A stretch of DNA of 64,000 nucleotides, taken from Exiguobacterium aurantiacum (GTDB lineage: Bacteria; Bacillota; Bacilli; Exiguobacteriales; Exiguobacteriaceae). Below are positions 25,470 through 34,931 of the stretch, one piece after another. Under the pieces are notes generated by a model. That model ran no database searches. It saw only the letters and a list, made by a program, of their open reading frames with translations, and was not told the origin of the DNA. The stretch covers positions 2,198,501-2,262,500 of the forward strand of contig NZ_CP101462.1 of NCBI RefSeq assembly GCF_024362205.1, in the 5' to 3' direction. The first letter of the stretch is position 1; the number at the start of each line of letters is the position of its first letter. The position numbers and the translations under genes were made by a program.

Positions 25470-26318
25470 TTAGCGTCGGAACGCACCTTCGACATCTTCA
25501 GTCGGGACCATATTGATGAAGACGGTCGGGTCGGCATCTTTACAGATGCGCGTGATTTCACGCACTTCATGGCGTTGGGCGACCATCATGAGTGTCGCTT
25601 TCTCGACTTTCGAGTACGTGCCGATCGCCGGCATGAGTGTGATACCACGGAAGACATGCTGGTGTAACTCTTTCGTCACTTCGTCCGGATGACTCGTGAC
25701 GATGAAGAGTGTCTGGCGCTGCGTATTCGTATAAATCTCATCGATGACTTTCGACGTCACATATAAGAAGACGATCGTGTAGAGCGCGGTCGGCCATCCG
25801 AACAAGGCACCGGCCCAAAGCGCGATCATCATGTTCATGAGGAATAAATAGACGCCGACCGAGTTGTTCGTGAACTTCGCTAAAATAAGAGCGACGATAT
25901 CGAACCCACCGGTCGAGGCACCGAAGCGAATCGTGATCCCCGAACCGATGGCGAGCAAGACCCCACCGAACACGGCGTTCAAAAGCGGATCGTCCGAAAT
26001 GATTGACGACTGCGGAAGCACGCGAATGAACACGGTGACTGCCGCGACGCTGATCAACGTATGAATCATCATGTTCTTGCCAAGCATGAAGTAGCTTACG
26101 ATCAACAGCGGCACGTTCAAGACGAAGAACCAAATCCCTTCTCCGAGCTCAAACGGTGTCCCCGCAAACAGTTTCGTAAAGATTTGGGCGAGCCCTGTAA
26201 ATCCGGTCGAGTATACCCCCGCCGGGATTAAAAATAATGTCATGGATAATGCAACGAACACTCCCCCGATAATCGAAACGATCCCGATGCGTGCGTGTTC
26301 TTTAACGGCTTCCGTCAA
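25470..26318 (-). CDS. YitT-family membrane protein (DUF161 plus DUF2179)
   Basis: 282 aa from a TTG start with AAGGGGAG seven bases upstream. Five or six spans over residues 12-175 with VYSTGFTGLAQIF and GSGITIRFGASTGGFDIVA, then a cytosolic DUF2179 domain (about 210-280) with VSKVEKATLMMVAQRHEVREI-type sequence. The family is abundant in Bacillales; function is not settled. Confidence 0.88.
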   Translation of the reverse strand: MTEAVKEHARIGIVSIIGGVFVALSMTLFLIPAGVYSTGFTGLAQIFTKLFAGTPFELGEGIWFFVLNVPLLIVSYFMLGKNMMIHTLISVAAVTVFIRVLPQSSIISDDPLLNAVFGGVLLAIGSGITIRFGASTGGFDIVALILAKFTNNSVGVYLFLMNMMIALWAGALFGWPTALYTIVFLYVTSKVIDEIYTNTQRQTLFIVTSHPDEVTKELHQHVFRGITLMPAIGTYSKVEKATLMMVAQRHEVREITRICKDADPTVFINMVPTEDVEGAFRR

Positions 26319-26416
26319 GTTTTGTCTCCCCTTTCAAAAATGGCTAAGAATCAAGATAACATAGTTTTCTAGTGCTGCCTACCATAAAAATAATGGGATG
26401 TGTCCGCGCTTCTCAT

Positions 26417-26447
26417 AAAAAAACAAGCCGGCCGGAGCCGACTTGTT
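26417..26447 (-). terminator. rho-independent terminator of the maltose phosphorylase gene
   Basis: Minus-strand AACAAGTCGGC pairs with GCCGGCTTGTT (one mismatch), then seven T. Confidence 0.8.
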
Positions 26448-26463
26448 GAGCTGATGCGTTTGG

Positions 26464-28761
26464 TCACGCTTTCACTGTCTCGATGATCACCGCATCGTTT
26501 GCCGGGACCGTGACGACGTTTCCGTATACGCGGATCGAAACGTCCGTGCCGCCCGTCTGTTTGATCGTCACTTGTTCACGCGTCGACGTGACCGTCAAGT
26601 GATGACCGCGCCAGAGCATGTTGAACGAGTACCCGTTCCAGTCCTTAGGAATCATCGGGCTGAACGTGAGTTCCGTCTCGAGGGCGCGCATGCCTGCGAA
26701 ACCGTGAACGATCGACATCCATGAACCGACCATTGATGTGATGTGAAGCCCATCTTCTGTGTCGTTGTTATAGTTGTCGAGGTCGAGGCGCGCCGAGCGC
26801 TGATACAATTCGACCGCCTTGTCCTCATAACCGACTTCGGCCGCAATGATCGAGTAGACGCAAGGCGACAAGCTCGACTCGTGGACCGTACGCGGCTCAT
26901 AGAAATCGAAGTTGGCCCGCTTCTGTTCGACCGTGAAGCGGTCGCTGAACGTATAGAGCCCTTGGAGCACGTCCGCTTGTTTGATGAAGTTCGAGCGGAG
27001 GATTCGATCCCACGACCAGTTTTGGTTGAGCGGCAAATGTTTCGGGTCGAGATCTTTCACCAAGATCTGCTCTTTATCCATGAAGCCGTCCTGTTGCATG
27101 AACACGTCTGGGACGAGGTCATCTTTCGGATAGTACATCTTCGTTTGGATATCGTTCCACTTCGCGAGTTCTTCGTCTGAAAGACCGAGCGTCGCGACGA
27201 GTTCTTCCAGGCGCGTCGGCTCTGTTTCTTTCAAATAGTTGTACACTTCTTGCGTGTACTCGAGCGTCCACGCGGCAATCAAGTTCGTATACCAGTTGTT
27301 GTTGACGTTGTTGTCGTATTCGTTCGGACCTGTGACGCCTAGGATCATATACACGTCTTTGTGCGGGACAAAGTTGACGCGGCTCGCCCAGTAACGCGAG
27401 ATCTCGACCAATACTTCAAGTCCGTATTGACCTAAGTACGACTTGTCGCCCGTGAAATTCGTATAATTGAAGATGGCATGGGCGATCGCACCGTTCCGGT
27501 GGATCTCTTCATGCGTGATTTCCCACTCGTTGTGGCACTCTTCCCCGTTCATCGTCACCATTGGATAGAGGGCGCCTTCCATGCCGACGTTCTTGACCGA
27601 ATTCTCTTTCGCTTGTGGCAATTGGTTGTGACGATATTTGAGCAAGTTCCACGAGACTTCAGGTTTTGTCGTCGCCAAGTAGAAGTGGAGGCAATACGCT
27701 TCCGTGTCCCAGTACGTGGCACCGCCGTACTTCTCGCCGGTGAACCCTTTCGGTCCGATGTTGAGGCGCGAGTCTTCGCCCGTGTACGTCTGATACATGT
27801 TGAAGATGTTGAAGCGGATTCCTTGTTGGGCTTCGGCGTCACCGTCGATACGGACATCGGCGTCTTCCCAACGTGCGAGCCACGCTTCCGTCTGCTCGGC
27901 GAGAAGTGTTTCAAAGCCTTTCTCAAACGCCATCTCGACACGCTGCATCCCTTCTGACTGTAACGCCTCGACTTCATAATCGCGGTTTGTGACGACCGAG
28001 ACGTATTTGTACGCTGTCGCCGTCTCACCAGCTGCCGCCGTGACCGTGAACTTGTTAGCGACAAAAAGGTCTGTCGCTTCGAGCACTTCACAACGTGCCC
28101 CTTCGACGTCTGCGATCATCGAGGCCGTGATGTGCCAATCGAGTTTCTTCGTTTTCGTTGTCACGAATCCGAAACGCTCTTCGACACCGTGCTCGACCGG
28201 TAACCAGAACTTCTCGTCATAGTTTGAGTCTTCGTTGACGACATCGCCGTCCAAGTAAGGCGTGAATTCAACTTTCGCTTCGTAGTTCACCGGTGTGACG
28301 TTGTAACGGATCGCCAAAATCTCTTTATCGACGATCGAGAAGAAGCGGACGATTTCGACGTTCGTCTCTTCCGTCCCGTTCACGAGTGTGAACGTCCGTG
28401 TGAGGACGCCGCGTTGCATATCGAGCTCACGTGTGAATTCTTTCACTTCCCACTTCGCCAAGTCGACCGGTGTGCCGTTGATGGCAACACGAAGACCGAC
28501 GACGTTCGTCGCGTTCAATACTTTTGCGAAGTACTCCGGATATCCGTTTTTCCACCAACCGACACGCGTCTTATCAGGGTAATAGACACCGGCCACATAG
28601 AAACCTTGGTGTGTATCGTTTGAATAATCTTCTTCAAAGTTACCGCGCATCCCCATATGACCGTTACCGAGCGAGGTAATCGATTCCGCGAGGCGGTTTT
28701 CTTTCGGATGCAAGTTCTCTTCCGTTACTTTCCATTCATCGACTGCAAACAATCGTTTCAT
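26464..28761 (-). CDS. maltose phosphorylase (GH65)
   Basis: Splits maltose with phosphate into beta-glucose 1-phosphate and glucose in the cytosol, saving one ATP. 765 aa: N-terminal super-sandwich domain (1 to about 270), (alpha/alpha)6 barrel with GGATYWDTEAYCLHFY, general acid Glu in EWEITHEEIHRNGA, LGVTGPNEYDNNVNNNW and VHESSLSPCVYS, then a C-terminal sheet domain. No signal peptide. Kojibiose- and trehalose-phosphorylases are close relatives, but the maltose regulon context favours maltose. An operator overlaps its -35. Confidence 0.9.
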   Translation of the reverse strand: MKRLFAVDEWKVTEENLHPKENRLAESITSLGNGHMGMRGNFEEDYSNDTHQGFYVAGVYYPDKTRVGWWKNGYPEYFAKVLNATNVVGLRVAINGTPVDLAKWEVKEFTRELDMQRGVLTRTFTLVNGTEETNVEIVRFFSIVDKEILAIRYNVTPVNYEAKVEFTPYLDGDVVNEDSNYDEKFWLPVEHGVEERFGFVTTKTKKLDWHITASMIADVEGARCEVLEATDLFVANKFTVTAAAGETATAYKYVSVVTNRDYEVEALQSEGMQRVEMAFEKGFETLLAEQTEAWLARWEDADVRIDGDAEAQQGIRFNIFNMYQTYTGEDSRLNIGPKGFTGEKYGGATYWDTEAYCLHFYLATTKPEVSWNLLKYRHNQLPQAKENSVKNVGMEGALYPMVTMNGEECHNEWEITHEEIHRNGAIAHAIFNYTNFTGDKSYLGQYGLEVLVEISRYWASRVNFVPHKDVYMILGVTGPNEYDNNVNNNWYTNLIAAWTLEYTQEVYNYLKETEPTRLEELVATLGLSDEELAKWNDIQTKMYYPKDDLVPDVFMQQDGFMDKEQILVKDLDPKHLPLNQNWSWDRILRSNFIKQADVLQGLYTFSDRFTVEQKRANFDFYEPRTVHESSLSPCVYSIIAAEVGYEDKAVELYQRSARLDLDNYNNDTEDGLHITSMVGSWMSIVHGFAGMRALETELTFSPMIPKDWNGYSFNMLWRGHHLTVTSTREQVTIKQTGGTDVSIRVYGNVVTVPANDAVIIETVKA

Positions 28762-28817
28762 CTGTCTGCCACTCCTTTTTCTCTACAAGGCTACTCGTCA
28801 TTGGACAATCGATTCAT

Positions 28818-28900
28818 GCAACCGTTTGTCTATGAAAGCGCTGTATTTCAATCTCACCTCTCATTTTACACGACTTACACGAGAATGCAATCGTTTGCAT
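28818..28900 (-). promoter_or_regulatory. maltose phosphorylase promoter and operators
   Basis: Minus-strand -35 TTGCAT (28885-28890) and -10 TAAAAT (28863-28868), 16 bp apart. The palindrome ATGCAATCGTTTGCAT (28885-28900) covers the -35. Further cre/MalR-like sequences lie downstream of the start at 28833-28846 (TGAAAGCGCTGTAT) and 28818-28831 (TGCAACCGTTTGTC). Confidence 0.6.
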
Positions 28901-28935
28901 AAACTTTTTTCTTTGTTTTTTAGAGTCTTCCGTAA

Positions 28936-28973
28936 ACAAAAAACCTGCCGGCCAACTAAAAGGCCAAGCAGGT
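28936..28973 (-). terminator. rho-independent terminator of the stress-protein pair
   Basis: Minus-strand ACCTGC..GGCC pairs with GGCC..GCAGGT, then TTTTTTG. Confidence 0.8.
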
Positions 28974-28982
28974 CAACTCCAT

Positions 28983-29390
28983 TTATTTCTTTTGATCGTT
29001 CCCAAACGCGGCATTCGCCTCATGTCCTTCAAACGCCGGGTTATTTCCGTCATTGAATCCCGTATCCGGTTCGTCGAGGATGAGGGCATAACCTCCGTTC
29101 AAAATATCACCGTACGCACGGTTGACGTCGTCGTCAGCAAGACCGAGGTCGAGCAATGCCCGCTTCACTTCCTCTTCGCCTTCCGCGACACCCGCAAACT
29201 TTTGCATCCAGTTCGCGCTCGCTTCTTCTACTTTCGCATCGGTATTCCGTTTGACGAGCGAGACGTCGTCTTTATCTTTCGCGACGACATATAAGTCGCT
29301 CTCGTCATAGCCTTCCTCGGTCAGTTGATCGATTTTGGCGACGAGGGCCGCCTCGTCTTGGTACGTGTCTACAAATCGGCGTTTGCTCAT
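28983..29390 (-). CDS. general stress protein, YflT/GSP17M domain
   Basis: 135 aa: N-terminal YflT domain (VDTYQDEAALVAKIDQL, YDESDLYVVAKDKDDV) and an acidic C-terminal tail with GGYALILDEPD. Such proteins are induced by SigB-type general stress in Bacillus; biochemical role unknown. Its start overlaps the previous gene's end by four bases. Its first 100 residues resemble the N-terminal part of the gene at 30285-31232, so the group looks like local duplication. Confidence 0.82.
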   Translation of the reverse strand: MSKRRFVDTYQDEAALVAKIDQLTEEGYDESDLYVVAKDKDDVSLVKRNTDAKVEEASANWMQKFAGVAEGEEEVKRALLDLGLADDDVNRAYGDILNGGYALILDEPDTGFNDGNNPAFEGHEANAAFGNDQKK

Positions 29391-30196
29391 TGTGTCTCAT
29401 CCTTTCGCACTGTATGATCTTCGACCGTAACATCGGCTTGTCCGACTTCGGTCACTTCGATTTCTTCTTTGCGGAGCGTTTCGGTCATCGTTTTGATGTC
29501 TTCCGTCACTTGTTTCCGGACGATGATCTCTTCGACGACGACGGGACGCTTCACGATGAAGGCCCGTTCCTCGATGACTTGGATTCGTAAGTGGTCCCCT
29601 TCGTCAATTGTCCGAATACCCGGTTGATCGAAGTCGTAGTCTTCGATCACATCCTCCGATCCGGTCGTCCGCTCCACATGAACCTGTTCCCTCCGAACCG
29701 GCACTTCAATCTCTTGTTCGGTCTCGGATATGTGACGATTGATGACGACCTCTCCTGTTTGAACCGCTTGCTTCTCGACGCTCAGCCGTTCCTCATGCAA
29801 GGCGAGCGTCTGCTCCTCGGTCTCTGGCACAGTTTCCGTCTTCGAACTCGTCGCATCAAACTGTTGTTCACTTCGGTCCGCATCGACGTACAGGAAGAGT
29901 CGTCCTTGTTCAACTTCCTTCGCGAAGCGATCTTGCTGCTCTGACGTCAAACGCATGCTTTTGAGCCAACGTTCGACTGGCCGTTCACTCGACGTGACGA
30001 GTGAAGCGACCGTCCCCGGTTCATCGGTGACGAGGACGTAGAGGTTCGAATGACGACGGACGGCATCTGCCACATCGGCCCGTTTGACGAGAACGTACAT
30101 GTCCTCCTCTTCGTAGCCTTCTCGTTTTAAGTCGACCGTTCGATTGAGCAGCGCCTCAGGTTGGTCAAATATTTCAGAAATAATCGCGTGTTTCAT
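29387..30196 (-). CDS. YsnF/AvaK (DUF2382) stress protein with divergent YflT-like N-terminus
   Basis: 269 aa from MKHAIISEIFDQPEALL, chosen for AGAGGAGG upstream. Residues 1-110 look like a weak YflT domain (YEEEDMYVLVKRADV). Residues 130-269 form a DUF2382 domain with LALHEERLSVEKQAVQTGEV, EQEIEVPVRREQVHVER and VEEIIVRKQVTEDIKTM, the tandem beta-hairpin pattern of YsnF/AvaK. Function unknown; stress role by family. Highly charged. Confidence 0.8.
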   Translation of the reverse strand: MKHAIISEIFDQPEALLNRTVDLKREGYEEEDMYVLVKRADVADAVRRHSNLYVLVTDEPGTVASLVTSSERPVERWLKSMRLTSEQQDRFAKEVEQGRLFLYVDADRSEQQFDATSSKTETVPETEEQTLALHEERLSVEKQAVQTGEVVINRHISETEQEIEVPVRREQVHVERTTGSEDVIEDYDFDQPGIRTIDEGDHLRIQVIEERAFIVKRPVVVEEIIVRKQVTEDIKTMTETLRKEEIEVTEVGQADVTVEDHTVRKDETQ

Positions 30197-30226
30197 GGCG
30201 TTCTTTCCTCCTCTGGTCAATTGGCG

Positions 30227-30261
30227 AAAAAAAGGATGGTCCCTCAGAGAGAGCCATCCTT
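30227..30261 (-). terminator. rho-independent terminator of the distal YsnF gene
   Basis: Minus-strand AAGGATGG/CCATCCTT with a long loop, then seven T. It separates this gene from the pair downstream. Confidence 0.8.
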
Positions 30262-30284
30262 GTCGAGGTACTTAGTCAATCCAA

Positions 30285-31232
30285 TTAGAAGCGGTCGCGC
30301 TCATCACGACGTGTTTGGTCGCGGTCGTGATCACGATGGCGAAGGTCGTCTTCCCCTTCGACGTGCGCTTCTTCTTTCCGCAACGTCTCACGTACCGTTT
30401 CCGTATCTTTCACTTTCTCTTTGCCGACGACGATTTCTTCAGCCACGACATCCTTCTTCGTCACGTCGACACGCTCTTCTGTAACCGGTACGCGAATCTC
30501 GTCGCGGTCCGTCGTCGCATCGAACGAATGTCCAGTCGCTTCACGGTCTCCATCGACGCGGCGGCGTTCAACGTATACTTCGTCGCGTTCGACTTCGACA
30601 TCGACGCGCTCTTCGTGCTCGACGACGTCCTTCTCGACGCGAACTTCGCCTGTTTGCACGCGTTCTTTGTTTACGAGAAGACGCTCTTCATGCAATTCGA
30701 GTTTCTGTTCGTCCGTCAAGTCGGTACGGTTACGGATGTCCTCATCCATGTCGTTAAAGCGATCGCCTGTAAGGCCGGCACTTGAAGCTCCAGTCATTCC
30801 GACATCACGCGCGGTCATATTGCCCGCTTCGTTGCCTTCTGATCCGTAGCCAGCTGATGTGCGGCCGCCTTCGAACGTATCGTTACGACCGTCGTCAAAG
30901 ACACCATTGTCGGTATCTAATAAGAGAACCATACCGCCGTTCTCAATATCTTGGTGATGACGCGCCGTCTCTTCTTCCGAGAAGCCGAGTTTATCGAACG
31001 TGTGACGGACTTCGTCTCCACCGTCTGCGACTCCGAAGAAGCGATCGAGCCATGATGCTTTCGTTTCTTTTACTTCTGCATCCGTTTCGCCACGAACCAT
31101 TGAAAGGTTCGATTTATCTTTTACAACGACGTACAGATCGTCTTCGCGATGCCCCTCGGCGCGAAGTTGATCAATTTTTGACACGAGCTCTGATTCCTGA
31201 TAGTAAGTGCCTACATAACGTTTGTTATCCAT
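30285..31232 (-). CDS. general stress protein, YflT domain plus YsnF (DUF2382) domain
   Basis: 315 aa joining both domains found in its neighbours: YflT (VGTYYQESELVSKIDQL, REDDLYVVVKDKSNLS) over residues 1-100, a Gly/Asn-rich linker, then DUF2382 (LELHEERLLVNKERVQTGEV, VAEEIVVGKEKVKDTETV) over about 175-300 and a charged tail. AAAGGGAG precedes the ATG. The neighbours may have arisen from it by duplication and loss. I see no clear SigB promoter upstream. Confidence 0.85.
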   Translation of the reverse strand: MDNKRYVGTYYQESELVSKIDQLRAEGHREDDLYVVVKDKSNLSMVRGETDAEVKETKASWLDRFFGVADGGDEVRHTFDKLGFSEEETARHHQDIENGGMVLLLDTDNGVFDDGRNDTFEGGRTSAGYGSEGNEAGNMTARDVGMTGASSAGLTGDRFNDMDEDIRNRTDLTDEQKLELHEERLLVNKERVQTGEVRVEKDVVEHEERVDVEVERDEVYVERRRVDGDREATGHSFDATTDRDEIRVPVTEERVDVTKKDVVAEEIVVGKEKVKDTETVRETLRKEEAHVEGEDDLRHRDHDRDQTRRDERDRF

Positions 31233-31431
31233 GATTGTATCTCCCTTTCAAATTCTATATTTTTTGGTTATTGGCTGGGCGGATACGTAATGATCTGCCA
31301 TTCGGCCGGTAATGTAGATGTTCCCTTGCAACTCCGTTTCAATCGTTTCTTTCACGATTGTAATCTGTTTGTAACGTTATGACTTTTGACCGATTGATTC
31401 TCTTTCTATTATATGCATCCGAATCATGCAT

Positions 31432-31462
31432 AAAAAAACCTTCCGCCTGAGACGGAAGGTTT
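31432..31462 (-). terminator. rho-independent terminator of the malEFG-amylase-malR operon
   Basis: Minus-strand AACCTTCCG/CGGAAGGTT with seven T. Confidence 0.85.
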
Positions 31463-31466
31463 CATC

Positions 31467-32510
31467 TTATTCAATGACTTGAGTCTTCTTTTTCTGACCG
31501 CACGACTGGCGCACGACCAAATAATGTGGCACGATGACACGTTTCCCGTAAGGCGGGGCGCTATCACCGATCTGCTCAATCAGACAGTTTGTCGCCTCAA
31601 AACCGAGCCCGAAGATATTGATTTCGACCGAAGTGAGCGGCGGATTCGAGTGTTCGGCGATGTAGACGTTGTTGAAACTGACGACGGCGACATCCTCAGG
31701 GATTCTGAGGCCCATCTCACTGAGCGTGCTGATGACACCGAGTGCCATCATATCGTCACTGACGACGACGGCCGTCGGCGGCTCTTCTAGTTGGAGCAAC
31801 TCGCGTACGGCTTTGGCGCCGCCTTTCGTCATGAACTCGGCACGAGCGATATAATCTTCACGAACCGGGATACCCGCTTCCATGAGCGCCGTCGCGTAAC
31901 CGTTTCGCCGATCTTGTGTGACGGCGAGCTTATCCGAGCCACCGATGAAGGCGATGCAACGATGACCGAGATTGTATAGATGTTTCGTCACTTCGCGACC
32001 GGCCAAATAGTTGTCCGTGTCGACGTACGTGATTGACGAGGCATCCCCGAACGGCTTCCCGACGACGACGAATGGGAATTTTGTCTGACGTAAGTATTGA
32101 ACGACTTTGTCGTCTTCCCGTGAATACAAGACGATGACCCCGTCGACGCGGCGTCCTTGGACCATCTCGATGACTCCTGACAATACCTCTTCTTCGGTCA
32201 CGCCCGTCGTCATGTATAGCGAGTAGCCGTTTTGATGGGCTTTGGTGCTGATCCCGCGTAACACTTCAGGGAAAAATGGATTTTGTAGCGTTTTCGTCGC
32301 CGCGCTCGGCATGACGAGACCAATCGATTGCGTCGAGCGGTTGGCGAGGCTTCTAGCGTGGATGTTCGGATGGTACCCGAGTTCTTCCATCGAACTGCGT
32401 ACACGCTCTTTTGTTTTCTGACTGATTCGCGGACTGTTGGCGATGACGCGAGACACGGTCGACGGTGCGACATTGGCGTGTTTGGCGACATCTTTAATCG
32501 TGATTTGCAT
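31467..32510 (-). CDS. malR: LacI-family maltose regulator
   Basis: 347 aa from MQITIKDVAKHANVAPSTVS, chosen for AAGGGGGAG upstream. Helix-turn-helix and hinge (TIKDVAKHANVAPSTVSRVI, then SLANRSTQSIGLV), followed by the sugar-binding domain (VGKPFGDASSITYVDTDN, CIAFIGGSDKLAVTQDRR, LTSVEINIFGLGFEA). As the last gene of the maltodextrin operon it very likely represses it and binds the GCAANCGTTTGC-type operators found at three promoters here. CcpA is less likely because CcpA genes are not in sugar operons. Confidence 0.88.
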   Translation of the reverse strand: MQITIKDVAKHANVAPSTVSRVIANSPRISQKTKERVRSSMEELGYHPNIHARSLANRSTQSIGLVMPSAATKTLQNPFFPEVLRGISTKAHQNGYSLYMTTGVTEEEVLSGVIEMVQGRRVDGVIVLYSREDDKVVQYLRQTKFPFVVVGKPFGDASSITYVDTDNYLAGREVTKHLYNLGHRCIAFIGGSDKLAVTQDRRNGYATALMEAGIPVREDYIARAEFMTKGGAKAVRELLQLEEPPTAVVVSDDMMALGVISTLSEMGLRIPEDVAVVSFNNVYIAEHSNPPLTSVEINIFGLGFEATNCLIEQIGDSAPPYGKRVIVPHYLVVRQSCGQKKKTQVIE

Positions 32511-32561
32511 GATGCTCCCCCTTGCTTCCGTTAGTTCAAAGTTCCCTATCACAGGGTATCG

Positions 32562-34073
32562 TCAGCTCGCGCTTTTGCGACGCTTCCACATGACCAATCC
32601 AGTCAAGAAAATCGGGATGGCGACCACTAGTAGACCAATCGTCCACATGTTTACTTCCGATTCTTCGACGATGTAGGCGTTCGCGCTTTCTCCCGCGAGC
32701 TTGATGGTGAACGTGCCACGGCTGTCCGTGACAAGTTGTGAGAACAAGAGACCACGAAGGCGTGTGTCTTCTCCGACTTCGCTTACCTCGAATTCAATCT
32801 CTCTGTCCTCGGCGTTCATATTGATGGCGTACAACGCGACATCGTCGCCGTCGCGACGTTCGAACACGGCCATGCCATCTCTCGAGGCAATCATCCGTTG
32901 TTCGCCGGTCGCAAACACCGGGTATTCGGCGCGCATCCGGTTCATCGTCGTGACGTATTCATGAAGTTCTTCATTTCCAGGGAAATCGGTCATGACCCGG
33001 TTCGCCGGATCGGCCCCACCTGATTGGGCGTTCTCCGTCCCTTGGAACACGATCGGCATCCCCGGTGACGCATACAGGGCGAATAGTCCGAGACGCAAGC
33101 GACGCTCGGCCGACTCGGCACCCCCTAGTTCCGCGACGTGCATGAATCGTTCGACGTCGTGGTTATCAAGGAAAGTCGCCATTTGGTTCGGATCGTCAAA
33201 AAATGTCTCGGCGTAGCTAGCGGCCACATCGATTTCATCGACGTTCGCCGTCTTTTGCGTCATCGTCTTCGAGACGCGGTCATAAAACGTGAAGTTGGTG
33301 ATGCTGTTGAAACCTAGGTCGTCATACTCGGCGACGTACTGCGGGTCCGGGTCGAACACTTCGGCCAAGAGGTAAAAGTCAGGATCGACTTCACGGACCG
33401 CTTTGACAAAGTCTTCCCAAAACGGCTTGTCAACGTGTCGTACCGTATCGAGGCGATAGCCATCGATCCCGGTCTCTTCGATCCAATACGTGGCCGCCTC
33501 GAGCAAGTAGTCTTTCACTTCCGGGTCTTCGGTTTTAAAGTCTGGCAAGTCGAACAACCAGTGCGTCTCGACTTGTTCTTGATCGTTCCAAAGCACGATC
33601 GGTAACTCGTCATGGAACCAATCCGGTCGTTCTTCGACCCACGGATGGTTCGGCCCGACGTGGTTGACGACAAAGTCGAGGATGACTTTCATATCCCGTT
33701 TATGCGCCTCATCGACGAGTTCTTGTAAATCTTCTTTCGTCCCGAATTGGGGATCGATGTTGTAAAAATCTTTGATCCAATAGCCATGGTAACCGTCCGG
33801 CATGTTTTCAAACACCGGTGTCAACCAGACGGACGTGAATCCGAGCGACTCGATGTAATCGAGTTTTTCAATCACGCCTCGGATATCGCCCCCGTGAAAG
33901 GCTTTCGGGTCATTTTTATCGACCTGGTCATTGTTATCGGGATTCCCGTCAACGAACCGGTCGACCATGATAAAGTACATGCGTTCTTGTTCCCATGATG
34001 CTGCTTCTTTCGCTCCGACGACTGTTGGAAACAAAAGAAGCGACAGAAGAACGAGCACGACGCCTCGCCTCAT
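32562..34073 (-). CDS. secreted, membrane-anchored GH13 alpha-amylase
   Basis: 503 aa. Signal peptide (residues 1-21, cut near VVGA-KEA), GH13 barrel with DFVVNHVG, catalytic GYRLDTVRH, LLAEVFD and FLDNHDVERF, a C-terminal beta domain, then a single span (about 478-497) ending in the positive WKRRKSAS. It would degrade maltodextrin at the cell surface for the ABC importer. Start site AAGGGGGAAGC. No CBM34 domain, unlike the cytosolic paralogue at 38 kb. Confidence 0.88.
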   Translation of the reverse strand: MRRGVVLVLLSLLLFPTVVGAKEAASWEQERMYFIMVDRFVDGNPDNNDQVDKNDPKAFHGGDIRGVIEKLDYIESLGFTSVWLTPVFENMPDGYHGYWIKDFYNIDPQFGTKEDLQELVDEAHKRDMKVILDFVVNHVGPNHPWVEERPDWFHDELPIVLWNDQEQVETHWLFDLPDFKTEDPEVKDYLLEAATYWIEETGIDGYRLDTVRHVDKPFWEDFVKAVREVDPDFYLLAEVFDPDPQYVAEYDDLGFNSITNFTFYDRVSKTMTQKTANVDEIDVAASYAETFFDDPNQMATFLDNHDVERFMHVAELGGAESAERRLRLGLFALYASPGMPIVFQGTENAQSGGADPANRVMTDFPGNEELHEYVTTMNRMRAEYPVFATGEQRMIASRDGMAVFERRDGDDVALYAINMNAEDREIEFEVSEVGEDTRLRGLLFSQLVTDSRGTFTIKLAGESANAYIVEESEVNMWTIGLLVVAIPIFLTGLVMWKRRKSAS

Positions 34074-34096
34074 ATCGCTTCCCCCTTAAGTGAGTA

Positions 34097-34930
34097 TTAT
34101 CCTTTCGTACCACCGGCAGTGAGACCCGAGACGAAGTAACGTTGGAACATGAAGAACAAGAGAACGATTGGAAGGGCCGAAAGGACGGCGCCTGCCGCGA
34201 ACAACGTGAAGTTGTTGTCGAACTGTCGAGAGATCATGTTGTAAAGACCAACCGCGAGCGTCTGTTTCTCTGGTGAACGAAGGACGAGCGATGCCAAGAT
34301 GAAGTCGTTGAACGGGCCCATGAAGTTAAAGAGGGCGATCGTTGCGACAATCGGCTTCGCGAGCGGCAAAATGATTTGCCAGAAGATACGGAGGTGACCG
34401 GCACCATCCATCCGAGCGGCTTCATCGAGCTCTTTCGGAATCGTATCGAAGTAACCTTTTGCGAGATACGTGTTCATCGGAATCGCGCCACCGGCATACA
34501 GCAGAATGAGCGCTGTGTGCGTGTCGAGGAGACCGAGCATGTTGAGAAGCACGAAAATCGCGATGATGGCGACGAATTGCGGTACCATTTGCAAGACGAG
34601 GAACAAGATAAGCGAGTTCTTCCGTCCGACAAAGCGGTAACGCGAGAATACATAGCCAGTGATGGTAACGAGAATGACCGAGAGCGCCATCGTGATGAAA
34701 GCGATTTTCAGCGTATTCACATACCATAAACTATAATCTGAAACCGTCAAATCAAACAAGTTTTTATAGTGAATAAACGTTGGATTCGAAGGAATAATCG
34801 TCGATGTGATTGTACGTCCCGGGTTAAATGACGTCCCGACCACCCAAAGCATTGGATAGAGAATGATGATCGACGCAAGCGTCAAGATGACATAAGAGAT
34901 CGCCAAATTGATTCGTTTTTGTTTTTTCAT
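34097..34930 (-). CDS. malG: maltodextrin ABC permease MalG/MdxG
   Basis: 277 aa, six spans. The EAA loop IPKELDEAARMDGAGHLRIF contacts the ATPase. One base separates it from malF. No ATPase gene lies in the operon, so a shared MsmX-type ATPase encoded elsewhere is expected. Confidence 0.9.
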   Translation of the reverse strand: MKKQKRINLAISYVILTLASIIILYPMLWVVGTSFNPGRTITSTIIPSNPTFIHYKNLFDLTVSDYSLWYVNTLKIAFITMALSVILVTITGYVFSRYRFVGRKNSLILFLVLQMVPQFVAIIAIFVLLNMLGLLDTHTALILLYAGGAIPMNTYLAKGYFDTIPKELDEAARMDGAGHLRIFWQIILPLAKPIVATIALFNFMGPFNDFILASLVLRSPEKQTLAVGLYNMISRQFDNNFTLFAAGAVLSALPIVLLFFMFQRYFVSGLTAGGTKG

Positions 34931-34931
34931 A

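Noticed and set aside
31248-31355. 35-codon minus-strand frame just before the YflT-YsnF gene
   Set aside because: GTG start without ribosome-binding site, length compatible with chance, and it overlaps the next gene's ribosome-binding site. Kept only as a note.
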